Assembly (NCBI GenBank): GCA_902595555.1
Contig: CACJQM010000002.1
Location: forward strand, 1 to 64,000
DNA length: 64,000 nt
Direction of reading: 5' to 3'
Origin: an uncultured Bacteroidota bacterium
GTDB taxonomy: Bacteria; Bacteroidota; Bacteroidia; Flavobacteriales; Flavobacteriaceae
In this document: positions 1-9,451 of the stretch, in pieces
How the letters are laid out: each line of letters opens with the position of its first letter
Position numbering within the stretch: position 1 is the stretch's first letter
The notes under the pieces: model-generated
Told to the model about the DNA's origin: nothing
What the model saw: only the letters and a program-made list of their open reading frames with translations
The model's database searches: none
Position numbers and translations under genes: made by a program

Positions 1-762
1 GATTATTACAAGTATGCCTTTATTGAAATTTTTTTAATCATTGTAGGTATTTTGATAGCTCTTGAAGTTAACAATGCAAATGAAAATAGAAAAATTAAAG
101 CTGAAGAAGAAAAAGTTCTTCTTTCCCTTCACAATGAAATATCCTCTAGTCTAGTAAATCTTGATTTTGTTCTGTCAAAAAAAAGACAAATTATTAATGC
201 TGGTACTGAAATACTAAAGCATACTGGTCCTAAAGGAGAATGGAAATCAGAGCAAAAATTTGATAGTTTAATTTACTATGTATTTTTTTCAGGTTGGAGA
301 CACGTTCCTCAGGAAGGAGTGTTAAATGAAATACTTAATGCAGGTAAATTATCAATTATAAGTGATTCAAATCTAAAAGTACAGATCTCTTCATTACCCA
401 AAACTTTTTCTCAAATTCTAGAGGAAGATCGAGTCTTAAGAACTGGTATATGGCAATACTTTAATCCCTTTTTAAATAAAGTTAGTTCTGTTAGAAATTC
501 AACAAACTACATTGAATTAACCGAATTTTCGAAAGGAGCCTTAGGTTTCTCCAAATTTGATTTTGAAACAAATGACCTACTTAAAAATAAAGAATTTGAA
601 AATATTATCTCAATGCAATCAAGTTATTTAAAATTTAATATAGAAATGCTTGAAAAATTAAAAATCAAATACAAAAAAATTCAAGATATGGTTGAGAAAA
701 AATATCCTAAAATAGACTACTTAACTCTAAAAGAAAATATTGATCGAGGAGTTTGGAATTGA
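1..762 (+). CDS. DUF6090 family membrane-anchored protein (5' end outside window)
   Basis: The reading frame is open from base 1, so the gene starts upstream of the window. The visible part begins with the end of a hydrophobic helix (FIEIFLIIVGILIALEVNN) followed by a charged, coiled-coil-like region rich in Lys and Glu. This 'YKYA.xEI.LVVIGILIAL.xN' start is the hallmark of the DUF6090 family, common in Flavobacteria and of unknown function: a single N-terminal membrane helix and a cytoplasmic or periplasmic helical domain. A TTG at 52 could be called as a start, but it would cut the family's conserved helix in half. It converges on the cry-DASH gene with a 7-bp gap. Identification is by motif recognition only. 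Confidence 0.75.
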   Translation, partial: DYYKYAFIEIFLIIVGILIALEVNNANENRKIKAEEEKVLLSLHNEISSSLVNLDFVLSKKRQIINAGTEILKHTGPKGEWKSEQKFDSLIYYVFFSGWRHVPQEGVLNEILNAGKLSIISDSNLKVQISSLPKTFSQILEEDRVLRTGIWQYFNPFLNKVSSVRNSTNYIELTEFSKGALGFSKFDFETNDLLKNKEFENIISMQSSYLKFNIEMLEKLKIKYKKIQDMVEKKYPKIDYLTLKENIDRGVWN

Positions 763-769
763 TTATAGA

Positions 770-2089
770 TTAAAATATTCTTGTTTGTAACCACATCTTT
801 TGAAATTTGTTAGTTGGATCATATCTTTCTGCTTGAAATTTTATATTGAATTTTCTGTCACGTGGATCATTACCAACACCTGAAACATACATCCAATTTC
901 CATAATTACTATGTACATCATAATCAATCAATTGTGATTCAAAATACCTAGCACCCCATCTCCAATCAATATTCAACTCCTTCGCTAAATAACTAGCAAC
1001 GTTTTGTCTTCCTCGATTACTCATCCACCCTGTATATTTAAGCTCTAACATATTAGCATTTACAAATGGTTCATTTGTTAATCCATCAACCCATTTATCA
1101 AAAGTTTTATTATCTGTATTCCAATGATAATCTTTTTCCAAAATACCTCCAATTTTAAATATTTTATTTCTATACTTCATAGAAATATATTTAAAAAAAT
1201 CTCTCCATATTAATTCAAAAATCAACCAATAAGTTGACTGATTTTTTAAAATATTTTTTTCATAATCCTTTATTTCCCAGAATATTTCGCGTGCAGAAAT
1301 TGATCCATTAGAAAGCCAAGATGAAAATTTTGAACTGTAATCTTGGCCAATTAATCCATTTCTAGTTTGTTTATAAAAATTTATCTTTTTTGATTGCCAG
1401 AGATAAAAGTCTAACCTTTCTTTAGCTGCATTATAGCCACCTTTGAATTTGAATGCACTCCTTAAATCGATTTCAAAATCTTCAAGACCTAAATCCGACA
1501 GACTTGGGGTTAGGTAATCATCCTTCAACAAATTATCTTCTAATAATTTTTTAGGGTATTCTACTAAATCTTTAACATTTAACTTTTTTTCACAATGCTT
1601 TCTGAAATTTGTAAAAACATTAGAAATATTATTAATATCTAAATCATTCGGATCGTATAAAAACTGACTATAAAATGACTTAAAATTTATATTATTGTAT
1701 TCATTCTTTAATTTATCCTCTTCTTCAACCTCTTCTTGTGTCCACTCTTTTTGGAAGAAAATATTTTTAATTTTTTGCTGAGATATTACCCTCATCAATT
1801 CTTCAACTGGGTCTCCAATTGTAATAATCAATGTAATATTAATTCTTTTTAAATCTTCTTTGAGATTTTCAATAGTTTCTAACAGAAATTTAGCTCTAAA
1901 TTTGTCAATCCTAGGAAATCCAAGATTGGTCATTTTAAACATAGATAAATTAAAACAATAAAAACCAATTACTTTACCTGGAGCTGATAATGCTGAATTA
2001 AGAGCTAGGTTATCATTAATTCTTAAATCATTTCTAAACCAGACTAATGACTTAGTTTCCTCTGCATCTTTTACTACAATACTTGACAT
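770..2089 (-). CDS. Cryptochrome DASH / deoxyribodipyrimidine photolyase family
   Basis: This 439-aa protein has an N-terminal photolyase alpha/beta antenna domain beginning at about residue 13 ([14 protein letters not shown]) and a C-terminal FAD-binding helical domain. The core motifs [14 protein letters not shown] (about 353-366), NYGNW (395-399) and [12 protein letters not shown] (about 405-415) are those of the DASH class, which binds FAD and a folate antenna, repairs UV pyrimidine dimers in single-stranded DNA and may signal blue light. The chosen ATG lies inside the preceding DUF2256 gene (38-nt overlap in another frame), so the first 12 residues are not conserved-looking; no better start exists before the first conserved strand. 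It is the last gene of a run with IDO and DUF2256, consistent with translational coupling. Confidence 0.92.
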   Translation of the reverse strand: MSSIVVKDAEETKSLVWFRNDLRINDNLALNSALSAPGKVIGFYCFNLSMFKMTNLGFPRIDKFRAKFLLETIENLKEDLKRINITLIITIGDPVEELMRVISQQKIKNIFFQKEWTQEEVEEEDKLKNEYNNINFKSFYSQFLYDPNDLDINNISNVFTNFRKHCEKKLNVKDLVEYPKKLLEDNLLKDDYLTPSLSDLGLEDFEIDLRSAFKFKGGYNAAKERLDFYLWQSKKINFYKQTRNGLIGQDYSSKFSSWLSNGSISAREIFWEIKDYEKNILKNQSTYWLIFELIWRDFFKYISMKYRNKIFKIGGILEKDYHWNTDNKTFDKWVDGLTNEPFVNANMLELKYTGWMSNRGRQNVASYLAKELNIDWRWGARYFESQLIDYDVHSNYGNWMYVSGVGNDPRDRKFNIKFQAERYDPTNKFQKMWLQTRIF

Positions 2090-2177
2090 TCTCCCAGTTT
2101 TTTTCCCACTTCTTTCTCCAGTTAAAAGGTCTTTTACAGACTGGACAAATTTTCGAGGGTAGATTACTTTTTTTCAA
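2052..2177 (-). CDS. DUF2256 small zinc-ribbon-like protein (41 aa)
   Basis: This short gene is read in a different frame between IDO and cry-DASH. With a TTG start (bases 2175-2177) it encodes 41 residues, including [20 protein letters not shown] and then a YCSKRCRGN end. The two CPVC/YCSKRC knuckles and the W/K-rich middle match DUF2256, a family of about 40-60 aa frequently found beside photolyase/cryptochrome genes. Four Cys suggest one bound zinc; function is unknown. Its start overlaps the IDO end by 14 nt and its tail overlaps the cry-DASH start by 38 nt, so the three genes are probably translated as a coupled unit. The TTG start is inferred from the family's usual MKK-type N-terminus. 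Confidence 0.85.
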   Translation of the reverse strand: MKKSNLPSKICPVCKRPFNWRKKWEKNWENVKYCSKRCRGN

Positions 2178-3597
2178 AATTTGAATCTTCTAATTTGAAT
2201 TTTTTATTTAATTCAAAAACTTTGCCAGGATTATAATTGGAATCGCTTACGATAATGAGCTGTTTATCAAGAAGTTTCTTTTTGGATTTGTATGTATTGA
2301 GAGAGTCATTAAAAATTTTTGTTTGTTCATCATTAAAATCTTTTTTCATTGAAACAAGCTCATCAATTATAACTTCAATGAAATTTAAAACAGATTTAAT
2401 TTGATTAGGAATCCAACTAATAATTGGTGTACCGCCTGTTGCTTTAGCATATTTTGTGTTGGACATAATATATTTCTGTACAAACTGCCAATGACCATTT
2501 CTAAATTTATATATTTCCTCAACTATAGCTAATAAATAGCACATACCGACAGAATTTTGTTTTTCTTTTAGAAAATGAAAAATAGATCCACCGCTAATTT
2601 TATCAATATCTAACTTTAAATCAACAAAAAAATCTTGGATACATTTCGGTCTATATCTCCTAAGATCTAATAAGTATTTAGTTAGCTGATTATCAGGATA
2701 AAAATTAATTACACCAGTAAAAATATCCTCCATCGGAATAATATTATCTTGAGCTCCTGTTTGTCCTCTAAATTGTTTTGGCTCAGCCCATACACCCTCA
2801 TAAATTAATCCATCATCAAATATTTCATCATTCCCTTTTATACCCATAATAAAAATTCTAAAGTCGTTGTAATGTTTCCATCTCGATGCAACCCACATAT
2901 CTTTTCTTCTATCATTTACAAGTTCCATTGAATGAAAATTTTGCTTTAAATTTTTATTTAATTCTTGGTCATTATTTTCTTGGACACTTTTTAAGGATTT
3001 TAGGACTGATCCAACTAATTTAGGAGAGTGTTGATTAATATCAACATGATTCATAATAAAACCAGATTCATCACTTGTTCCTGAAAACTTAACACATTGA
3101 TCAAGATTAGACCAATGAAATCCTTTAGATCTATCCAAAAAACGATAGTTACCAAGTGAATATGCATAATGGTAGTCTAACCAAGGAAAAACATCCAATT
3201 TGTTTGCAACACATACAAAAGGCTGTGCAACCTGTTTAGGTAATGTTTGTCTAGCTTTACCATATTTCTTAGTTTTTACGAACTCTTGATATGAAAGCTC
3301 TAATGTAAATGCTGAAGTTAAAAAACAATAGGCTCTGTAAAGTGCTTGGATAACCAATATTTCATCCTCATTTTCAACCAAATCAATATAGTTTGGTAGT
3401 TTTTCAACCTCAGTTTCTATTTTATTAGGAAAAGCTAAATATCCAGATGAGCCATCACTTAATTTGACAGGCATATTATCCAATAAATGCTGTAAGTTTT
3501 TATATCTAATTGGTAATGATTCTAATGGATGATTATTGGGTAAAAAACCATATTTAGAACCAACATCAAAAAAGCTATCTGTATAATTTTCTTTCAC
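2164..3597 (-). CDS. Indoleamine 2,3-dioxygenase family protein
   Basis: This 477-aa protein resembles haem dioxygenases of the IDO family, which open the indole ring of L-tryptophan to N-formylkynurenine. Family-like blocks are visible: [17 protein letters not shown] (about 278-294), LLDLRRYRP (about 308-316), and [13 protein letters not shown] (365-377), in which His369 is the likely proximal haem ligand, followed by ATGGTPI (about 386-392). No signal peptide is present, so it should be cytoplasmic. No other kynurenine pathway gene lies in the window. It precedes DUF2256 and cry-DASH on the same strand with overlapping ends, and follows the 58-aa gene by 22 bp. The family assignment is secure by motif; the true substrate of bacterial members is not always tryptophan. 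Confidence 0.88.
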   Translation of the reverse strand: MKENYTDSFFDVGSKYGFLPNNHPLESLPIRYKNLQHLLDNMPVKLSDGSSGYLAFPNKIETEVEKLPNYIDLVENEDEILVIQALYRAYCFLTSAFTLELSYQEFVKTKKYGKARQTLPKQVAQPFVCVANKLDVFPWLDYHYAYSLGNYRFLDRSKGFHWSNLDQCVKFSGTSDESGFIMNHVDINQHSPKLVGSVLKSLKSVQENNDQELNKNLKQNFHSMELVNDRRKDMWVASRWKHYNDFRIFIMGIKGNDEIFDDGLIYEGVWAEPKQFRGQTGAQDNIIPMEDIFTGVINFYPDNQLTKYLLDLRRYRPKCIQDFFVDLKLDIDKISGGSIFHFLKEKQNSVGMCYLLAIVEEIYKFRNGHWQFVQKYIMSNTKYAKATGGTPIISWIPNQIKSVLNFIEVIIDELVSMKKDFNDEQTKIFNDSLNTYKSKKKLLDKQLIIVSDSNYNPGKVFELNKKFKLEDSNFEKK

Positions 3598-3619
3598 TTA
3601 TATCATTAAATATACCTTT

Positions 3620-3796
3620 TTATTCTTCAAATAGTTTGTTGTAAAAATTTTTATCAACTCTAAAATAAAAACCATCCTCTTCATGAAGACTATTGTCAGG
3701 CATGCCGTTTGATGTGTGAAATTTTTTTATATGAAATTTAAAATTATCTAAATCTTTAATTTTGTAGGGCTTTCCATATATGTCATTAATAATCAT
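3620..3796 (-). CDS. Small hypothetical protein (58 aa)
   Basis: This short reading frame begins with an ATG whose ATGA overlaps the stop of the upstream DUF3784 gene, a classic coupled junction, and ends 22 bp before IDO. The product is acidic/basic mixed and soluble: it starts MIINDIYGKPYKIKDL and contains KKFHTSNGMPDNSLHEED near the centre and VDKNFYNKLFEE at the end. No signal, membrane helix or Cys is present. I do not recognise a named family. The coupled start, lack of stop codons and sensible composition support a real gene. Confidence 0.65.
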   Translation of the reverse strand: MIINDIYGKPYKIKDLDNFKFHIKKFHTSNGMPDNSLHEEDGFYFRVDKNFYNKLFEE

Positions 3797-4110
3797 AACT
3801 TAAAATCCTTATTTGATTTATAAATAAAATATGGTAAGGGTATTATCACTACGAAAGCGTGAGCGATAACCATTATAATTTCTGAAAAAAGTAAAAAAGT
3901 AAGACAGGTTACTATTGACGATGAAACTCCAATATTAATCCAAAATTTCCTAAAATAAATGAGATACGATTTTAAATCAAATTTGTCTTTTTGTTGTTTA
4001 TTCATAGTATTATATCCTGATAATAAATATTTAGCATTTTTCTCATTAACCAGAAAGGCAATGCCGATATAGGAAAGGCTGGTTATTAAAAGGACAATTA
4101 AAACAATCAT
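3793..4110 (-). CDS. DUF3784-like small membrane protein
   Basis: This 105-aa protein has three hydrophobic stretches: about residues 1-20, 52-72 and 75-95. The first is followed by AKYLLSGYNTMNKQQKDKFD, the signature 'LSGYNTM' loop of DUF3784, a family of small membrane proteins of unknown role found in Firmicutes and Bacteroidota. It is the first gene of a possible minus-strand operon (DUF3784, 58-aa protein, IDO, DUF2256, cry-DASH) and is divergent from the HDAC-family gene, with a 37-bp shared upstream region. Confidence 0.7.
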   Translation of the reverse strand: MIVLIVLLITSLSYIGIAFLVNEKNAKYLLSGYNTMNKQQKDKFDLKSYLIYFRKFWINIGVSSSIVTCLTFLLFSEIIMVIAHAFVVIIPLPYFIYKSNKDFKL

Positions 4111-4147
4111 ATCTAAATTTATAAATATTTTTGCACTCTAAATTGTA

Positions 4148-5050
4148 ATGTTAAAAATAGCTTTTGATAAAACATACAAACATCCACTTGATGAGAATCA
4201 TAGGTTTCCTATGATTAAATATGACCTAATTCCAGAACAACTTTTAAGAGAAAACACATGTGATGAAGAAAGTTTCTTTAAACCAGGAAACCTAAATGAT
4301 AGCGATGCTTTACTCACGCACCAAAAAGATTATTATGATAGATTTTCATCTTTACTTTTAACAAAAAAAGAGATTAGACCGATCGGTTTTCCAATGAGCG
4401 AAAAACTTGTATACAGAGAAAAAAAAATTGCTCAAGGAACAATTGAATGTGCTGAATATTCAATAAAAAATGGTATTTCAATGAATATTGCGGGTGGAAC
4501 ACATCATGCTTTTAAAGACAGAGGTGAAGCATTTTGTATGCTTAATGATCAAGCTATAGCAGCAAATTATTTACTTAAAAATCGTTTGGCAAATAACATA
4601 CTGATAGTTGATTTGGATGTTCATCAAGGAAATGGAACTGCTTCTATTTTTAGTGAAAATAAAAATGTTTTTACTCTTTCCTTTCACGGTGAAAAAAACT
4701 ACCCATTCAAAAAAGAAAAAAGTGATTTGGATATTGGATTTCCCGATAAAACAGATGACAACTTATACCTAAAAAAGTTAGAGGAAACACTACCAAAAGT
4801 TATTGATGATTTTGAGCCTGATTTCATTTTTTATTTGGCAGGAGTTGATGTATTAGAAAACGATAAACTTGGTAGACTTGGTTTAACAATTCAAGGTTGT
4901 AAAAAAAGGGACAAATTTATACTGGAACTATGTAGAAAAAATAACGTTCCAATTCAAATTAGCATGGGAGGTGGATACTCAGTAAATATCAAAGATATTT
5001 TAGAGGCACACTCAAATACATACAGATTAGCGCAGGAAATATTTTTTTAA
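4148..5050 (+). CDS. Histone deacetylase family protein (AcuC/HDAC-like zinc amidohydrolase)
   Basis: This 300-aa cytoplasmic protein covers the whole HDAC-like fold. The charge-relay His pair is visible in AGGTHHAF (H119, H120), the zinc ligands in DLDVHQGNG (D157, H159) and AGVDVLEND (D234), and the catalytic Tyr in SMGGGYS (Y277). All key residues are intact, so it should be an active zinc hydrolase deacetylating small molecules (polyamines, amino acids) or acyl-lysine. The short length and the form of its loops are nearer to class IV/HDAC11-like bacterial proteins than to acetoin-linked AcuC, but the substrate cannot be told from sequence. It stands alone, convergent with the MerC-like gene. 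Confidence 0.88.
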   Translation: MLKIAFDKTYKHPLDENHRFPMIKYDLIPEQLLRENTCDEESFFKPGNLNDSDALLTHQKDYYDRFSSLLLTKKEIRPIGFPMSEKLVYREKKIAQGTIECAEYSIKNGISMNIAGGTHHAFKDRGEAFCMLNDQAIAANYLLKNRLANNILIVDLDVHQGNGTASIFSENKNVFTLSFHGEKNYPFKKEKSDLDIGFPDKTDDNLYLKKLEETLPKVIDDFEPDFIFYLAGVDVLENDKLGRLGLTIQGCKKRDKFILELCRKNNVPIQISMGGGYSVNIKDILEAHSNTYRLAQEIFF

Positions 5051-5057
5051 AATCTAA

Positions 5058-5447
5058 TTAAGGCGTACAACATTCTTCATCGTCACACTGGCAATATTTA
5101 AGATTGTAAATGTGAAGACCCGCAAGAAAAGCTGCAGCTGAATAATTTAAAACTTCTGGAACATGTAAGAAATGAAACTCTTCATTAACAATTGAAAGGG
5201 TTAGAAGAGAAAAACCAATCCAAAGTAAAGGCTTCATTATTTGTCTGGATGTTTTCTTAACAGAATTGTATACTGCAATAAATGAAACTGAAATAAATAA
5301 AATATTTAAACTTGACCACCACCATATTGGTGACAAGAAAAGAAAAGGTGTAAGTACACAATGAGCTAAACACAAAGAGCTAGATGTTGCACCATAAATA
5401 TCCGAATTTTTTAATTCTATAACTTTCATTTTAACCAGTTTATGCAA
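5058..5447 (-). CDS. MerC-domain inner-membrane protein with Cys-rich tail
   Basis: This protein of up to 129 aa has about four membrane helices. Near the N-terminus the block GATSSSLCLAHCVLTPFLF carries the Cys pair typical of MerC, a family first known for mercuric ion uptake; most chromosomal Flavobacteria members have no proven mercury role. The C-terminus ends CQCDDEECCTP, five Cys in a short acidic tail, suggesting metal binding on one membrane face. The second Met (start at base 5429) begins MKVIELKNSD and fits the family better than the first. No mer operon genes are near. The gene is divergent from the SDR gene at 5532. Confidence 0.75.
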   Translation of the reverse strand: MHKLVKMKVIELKNSDIYGATSSSLCLAHCVLTPFLFLSPIWWWSSLNILFISVSFIAVYNSVKKTSRQIMKPLLWIGFSLLTLSIVNEEFHFLHVPEVLNYSAAAFLAGLHIYNLKYCQCDDEECCTP

Positions 5448-5531
5448 AAGAACAAATTATTTTTTATTTACCCAATCAATTAAAATGATTTATCAAGATT
5501 AAGTTTATTTATAATACATTTACACAGCATT

Positions 5532-6386
5532 ATGAAAAAGGTAGTTATAATTACTGGAGCATCAAGAGGATTTGGTGAATTGATTGCTAAAAAATTTCAA
5601 AAAGAAAACTTTCAAGTTATTGCAACAATGAGAAATATTGATAGTTCTCCAAGTCTAAAAGAACTTGACAATATTGATATAAAAAAACTTGATGTTACTG
5701 TGAAGTCTGATATTAAAAATATTGTAGACTTTACAATTGAAAAATATGGTAGAATTGACGTTTTAATTAATAATGCGGGCTATGGAGCTTTTGGTTTTTT
5801 AGAGGAGGCCTCTGATCAAGAAATTAAGAATCAGTTTGATGTAAACTTCTTTGGATTAATCGATTGCATAAGAGGGGTTTTACCTCAAATGAGAAAACAA
5901 AAAGATGGAGTAATAATTAATATCTCATCAATTGCAGGAAGGTTTGGACTACCATTTACCTCACTTTATAACTCTTCAAAGTTTGCCGTTGAAGGCTTAA
6001 CAGAATGTCTTCATTATGAATTAAGCTTATTTGGAATAGATATTAAGACTGTTGCACCGGGCTCTTTTAGAACAGGTTTTCATGATTCTGTAAACTTTAC
6101 TGAAAGTGAAAAAAAAGAGGATTTAGATGATGTTAGAGAAAAACTAAAAATAGCACTTGAAGAAGGGATTAAAAAAGAACCACCATTTCCATTTGGTTTT
6201 GGCAATAATGATGATGTAGCAGATTTTGTTTTTAAACAATCTATCACAAAAAGTAAAGTTTCTAATTTCATTGGAAGAGATACAAAAATTATAAACTTTT
6301 TCATAAAAATTTTTGGCAGAGAATTACTTTTTAAAATCATTAAGAAACAATGGTTTAATAAAATCATGTCAAAAAATAAATTATGA
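5532..6386 (+). CDS. Short-chain dehydrogenase/reductase
   Basis: This 284-aa protein is a classical SDR: nucleotide-binding TGASRGFG at 8-15, NNAG at about 80-83, catalytic Ser in ISSIAG (S132/S133), and the active-site YNSSK with Y146 and K150. An acidic D53 (KKLDVT) suits cofactor binding. The substrate is unknown; the C-terminal 80 residues are longer than in FabG-type enzymes and resemble the retinol-dehydrogenase-like group. It overlaps the next gene by 4 bp (ATGA), so the two are probably cotranscribed. Confidence 0.9.
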   Translation: MKKVVIITGASRGFGELIAKKFQKENFQVIATMRNIDSSPSLKELDNIDIKKLDVTVKSDIKNIVDFTIEKYGRIDVLINNAGYGAFGFLEEASDQEIKNQFDVNFFGLIDCIRGVLPQMRKQKDGVIINISSIAGRFGLPFTSLYNSSKFAVEGLTECLHYELSLFGIDIKTVAPGSFRTGFHDSVNFTESEKKEDLDDVREKLKIALEEGIKKEPPFPFGFGNNDDVADFVFKQSITKSKVSNFIGRDTKIINFFIKIFGRELLFKIIKKQWFNKIMSKNKL

Positions 6387-8506
6387 GCAGATACAATGTC
6401 CAAAGTTTATTGTTTATTTGCTTTTCTTTAATTATAAACGTTGCTTGTAAAATGGAAATATCGTCGCCTGTAGCTGATAAAATACCGCAAGAATTAACCA
6501 AACATTCCGATATAAGAATTGATAATTATTATTGGCTAAATGATAGAAAAAATCAAAATGTAATTGATTATTTAAATCTTGAGAATACCCATACAAGTAA
6601 AAAACTTAAGCCAACAAAAAAACTGCAAAAAGAATTATTTAATGAAATGAAAGGCAGAATTAAAGAGGATGACAAATCAGTTCCTTATTTCTACAATGAT
6701 TATTGGTACGTAAAGAAGTTTGTAAAAGGAAAGGATTATCCTATTTATACTAGAAAATATAAAAGTCTTGAAAATGATGAGGAAATTCTCATTGATGTAA
6801 ATACATTAGCTGAGGGACATTCATTTTATAACCTTGGAGGTATCAGTATTAGTCCAGATAATAAAAAATTAGCATATTCAGCCGACACAATTTCAAGAAG
6901 ATTGTACACTGTTTATTTCTTGAATATTCAAAACGGAAAATTGTATAACGAAAAAATCGAAAATACTACAGGTAGTGTAACATGGGCTAATGATAATGAA
7001 ACTGTATTTTATTCTAAAAAGGATCTTACTACACTAAGAGTAAACAAGATTTTTAAACATAAACTAGAATCTGATCCAAAAAAAGATGCATTGGTATATG
7101 AAGAAAAAGATGAGTCCTTTAGCGTGGGTATTTCAAAATCAAAGTCTGAAGAATTTTTATTTATCAATTCAAGAAGCACACTTAGCTCTGAGGTAAGATT
7201 TTTAAATGCGAACAAACCAAATGGTGAATTTAAAATTTTTAATAAAAGAGTAATTGGTCATGAATATTCTGTAAGTCATTTTGAAAATAATTTTTATGTA
7301 ATAACCAATAAGGACAATGCTAAAAACTTCAAATTGATGAAATCATCTTTAAACAAAACGAATGAAGAGAATTGGGAAAATGTAATTGATCATAGGAAAA
7401 ATGTTTTATTAGAAGGAATAGAAATTTTTAATGATTATTTAGTTGTTGTTGAAAGAGATTCTGGACTTGTGAAAATGAATATAAAGAGATGGGATAATTC
7501 TGATGATTATTATTTACCAATAAATGGTGAAACATACAGTATATCACCGGGAACTAATATTGATTTTAAATCAAAAAAATTAAGATATAATTTTTCATCA
7601 CTCAATACGCCAAGTTCAATAATTGACTTTGATATGGAATTAAAATCTATTGAAGTTAAAAAGAAACAAGAAGTTATAGATTCTAAATTTGATGAATCAA
7701 ATTATGTAACTGAAAGGTTATGGGCTAAATCCCATGATGATACTAAAGTAGCGATATCAATTATTAGGCACAAGGATACAGATTTAAATCAAAATACTCC
7801 ACTATTGCTCTATGGTTATGGGTCTTACGGAATTACTCTTGATCCCTATTTCTCATCTGTTAGGCTTAGTTTGCTAGATCGGGGTTTTGTTTATGCTATA
7901 GCACATATAAGAGGGAGTGAATACATGGGTAGAGATTGGTACGAGGATGGAAAACTTTTAAAGAAAAAAAATACATTTTTAGATTTTATTTATGTAGCAA
8001 AACACTTAATTAAAAATAATTATACATCAAGCGAACACATTTATGCAATGGGCGGTTCAGCTGGTGGACTTTTGATGGGTGCAGTATTGAATTTAGAACC
8101 TGAATTATTTAATGGAGTGATAGCTGCAGTTCCTTTTGTTGATGTCATGACAACAATGTTAGACGAATCTATTCCACTTACCACTCTTGAATATGATGAA
8201 TGGGGTAATCCTAATGAAAAAGAATATTATGATTACATGCTTTCATATTCTCCATATGATAATATTCAAAATAAAAATTATACTAATCTTCTAGTAACAA
8301 CCGGGCTTCATGATTCTCAAGTTCAGTATTGGGAACCAGCTAAATGGGTTGCTAAACTAAGAGATTATAATGAGTCAGAAAATATTATACTTCTTCATAC
8401 TAACATGGAAACTGGACATAGTGGTGCTTCGGGAAGGTTTGAAGCCTTAAAAGAAGTCGCCATGGAATATGCGTTTTTAATAGGATTGGAAAAAAATATT
8501 TTCTAA
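6383..8506 (+). CDS. Oligopeptidase B-like S9A serine peptidase, lipoprotein
   Basis: This 707-aa protein starts with a lipoprotein signal (lipobox Cys22 in NVACKME), so it is likely anchored in the envelope. The N-terminal part (about 30-420) forms the S9 beta-propeller and starts with the typical DNYYWLNDRKNQNVIDYL block. The C-terminal alpha/beta-hydrolase domain carries the complete triad: Ser559 in GGSAGG, Asp644 in GLHDSQVQYWEP and His679 in METGHSG. Oligopeptidase B cleaves short peptides after basic residues; the specificity here is inferred from family only. The start overlaps the upstream SDR stop by 4 bp, and the end overlaps the convergent BI-1 gene by 4 bp. Confidence 0.9.
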   Translation: MSRYNVQSLLFICFSLIINVACKMEISSPVADKIPQELTKHSDIRIDNYYWLNDRKNQNVIDYLNLENTHTSKKLKPTKKLQKELFNEMKGRIKEDDKSVPYFYNDYWYVKKFVKGKDYPIYTRKYKSLENDEEILIDVNTLAEGHSFYNLGGISISPDNKKLAYSADTISRRLYTVYFLNIQNGKLYNEKIENTTGSVTWANDNETVFYSKKDLTTLRVNKIFKHKLESDPKKDALVYEEKDESFSVGISKSKSEEFLFINSRSTLSSEVRFLNANKPNGEFKIFNKRVIGHEYSVSHFENNFYVITNKDNAKNFKLMKSSLNKTNEENWENVIDHRKNVLLEGIEIFNDYLVVVERDSGLVKMNIKRWDNSDDYYLPINGETYSISPGTNIDFKSKKLRYNFSSLNTPSSIIDFDMELKSIEVKKKQEVIDSKFDESNYVTERLWAKSHDDTKVAISIIRHKDTDLNQNTPLLLYGYGSYGITLDPYFSSVRLSLLDRGFVYAIAHIRGSEYMGRDWYEDGKLLKKKNTFLDFIYVAKHLIKNNYTSSEHIYAMGGSAGGLLMGAVLNLEPELFNGVIAAVPFVDVMTTMLDESIPLTTLEYDEWGNPNEKEYYDYMLSYSPYDNIQNKNYTNLLVTTGLHDSQVQYWEPAKWVAKLRDYNESENIILLHTNMETGHSGASGRFEALKEVAMEYAFLIGLEKNIF

Positions 8507-9363
8507 TCCGAAGCTGCCAGTATTTCCAATAAATCAAGAAATAAATTTATAATATCTAAATATAAATTAACTGCAATATCTACGGCAGTCCCCCAAGAAT
8601 TATCTCCTCTTGCTATCGCTTTTTCTAGAGCATTAAAATCATAAATTAAATACAGAGAAAATATGACAACACCAGCATATGAGTACATAACTCTTCTTCT
8701 TTCAGATTTAAAAATAAAAGCATTGAGAATTTCAACAAAAATTAATGCTAATAATGAAATCCATAGGAAAATACCTAGAAAGCTAAAATCAGTAGGAAAT
8801 AAAGCTACTATTGTTCCAGCAATAATAACAGCTAAAGTGGTTCCTGTCATTGCTTGAAAAACTACATTTTGCCACTCTTGATTATAACGATCGTGAGGTA
8901 AGATATTTTTATCAAAATCATTTTTTAACTTTTTAAATTCATCAGACATATTATCAAAAGTTTTTGTTGGTTCTGACTTGTAATAATAAATCACCTTCTT
9001 CTCGTCATTAGCTCCAAACAATTTATCCGCGAATGTAGGGTTTGGATTTTTTTTAACTGATTTTGATAAAACAGCTTTTGACTTTAGGTATTTTCTGAAT
9101 TTAAATCTTTCTCCAATATAGGCTATAGTTGGTCCTAATGACCAGCCAATAAACCCAGAAAAAATTGCTACCATTACAAGATTTAGCGGGTATGAATCTG
9201 CATAAATCATTACCATAAATAAAAACAAAAAAGTTCCTCCTATAGTAAAAACAGCCTCTAGTGATGTTTCGTAAGCTTTGTTTAATCGAGATGTGATTGT
9301 TGTTACAACCAACATACCTCCCAGAATTAAGAATGTTCTGGACATTAGTAAATTTGGTTCCAT
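8503..9363 (-). CDS. Bax inhibitor-1 / YccA family membrane protein
   Basis: This 286-aa protein has about seven membrane helices. The N-terminal block (LMSRTFLILGGMLVVTTITS) and the C-terminal VNLYLDIINLFLDLLEIL are characteristic of the BI-1/TMBIM family, pH-sensitive calcium leak channels in the well studied YetJ homologue. A soluble insertion at about residues 90-165, rich in Lys and Asp, separates the second and third helices; such an insert is common in Flavobacteria members. It is monocistronic and divergent from the M81 gene. Confidence 0.85.
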   Translation of the reverse strand: MEPNLLMSRTFLILGGMLVVTTITSRLNKAYETSLEAVFTIGGTFLFLFMVMIYADSYPLNLVMVAIFSGFIGWSLGPTIAYIGERFKFRKYLKSKAVLSKSVKKNPNPTFADKLFGANDEKKVIYYYKSEPTKTFDNMSDEFKKLKNDFDKNILPHDRYNQEWQNVVFQAMTGTTLAVIIAGTIVALFPTDFSFLGIFLWISLLALIFVEILNAFIFKSERRRVMYSYAGVVIFSLYLIYDFNALEKAIARGDNSWGTAVDIAVNLYLDIINLFLDLLEILAASD

Positions 9364-9451
9364 ATATATATAAAATACAAAAAATTTTCCTGAAAAAAAA
9401 GTAAAAGTTATACAAATACTATTTGTGATTTTTCATAAATTCATCATTAAT

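Noticed and set aside
1-762. DUF6090 gene as a broken gene
   Set aside because: The missing start is due to the window edge; the frame is open to base 1 with the family's conserved helix.
5058-5447. Mercury resistance operon
   Set aside because: Only a MerC-like membrane protein is present, with no merR, merA, merT or merP nearby.
9425-9451. GTG start for the M81 lipoprotein
   Set aside because: The ATG at 9452 gives a normal-length lipoprotein signal; the extra nine residues add nothing typical.
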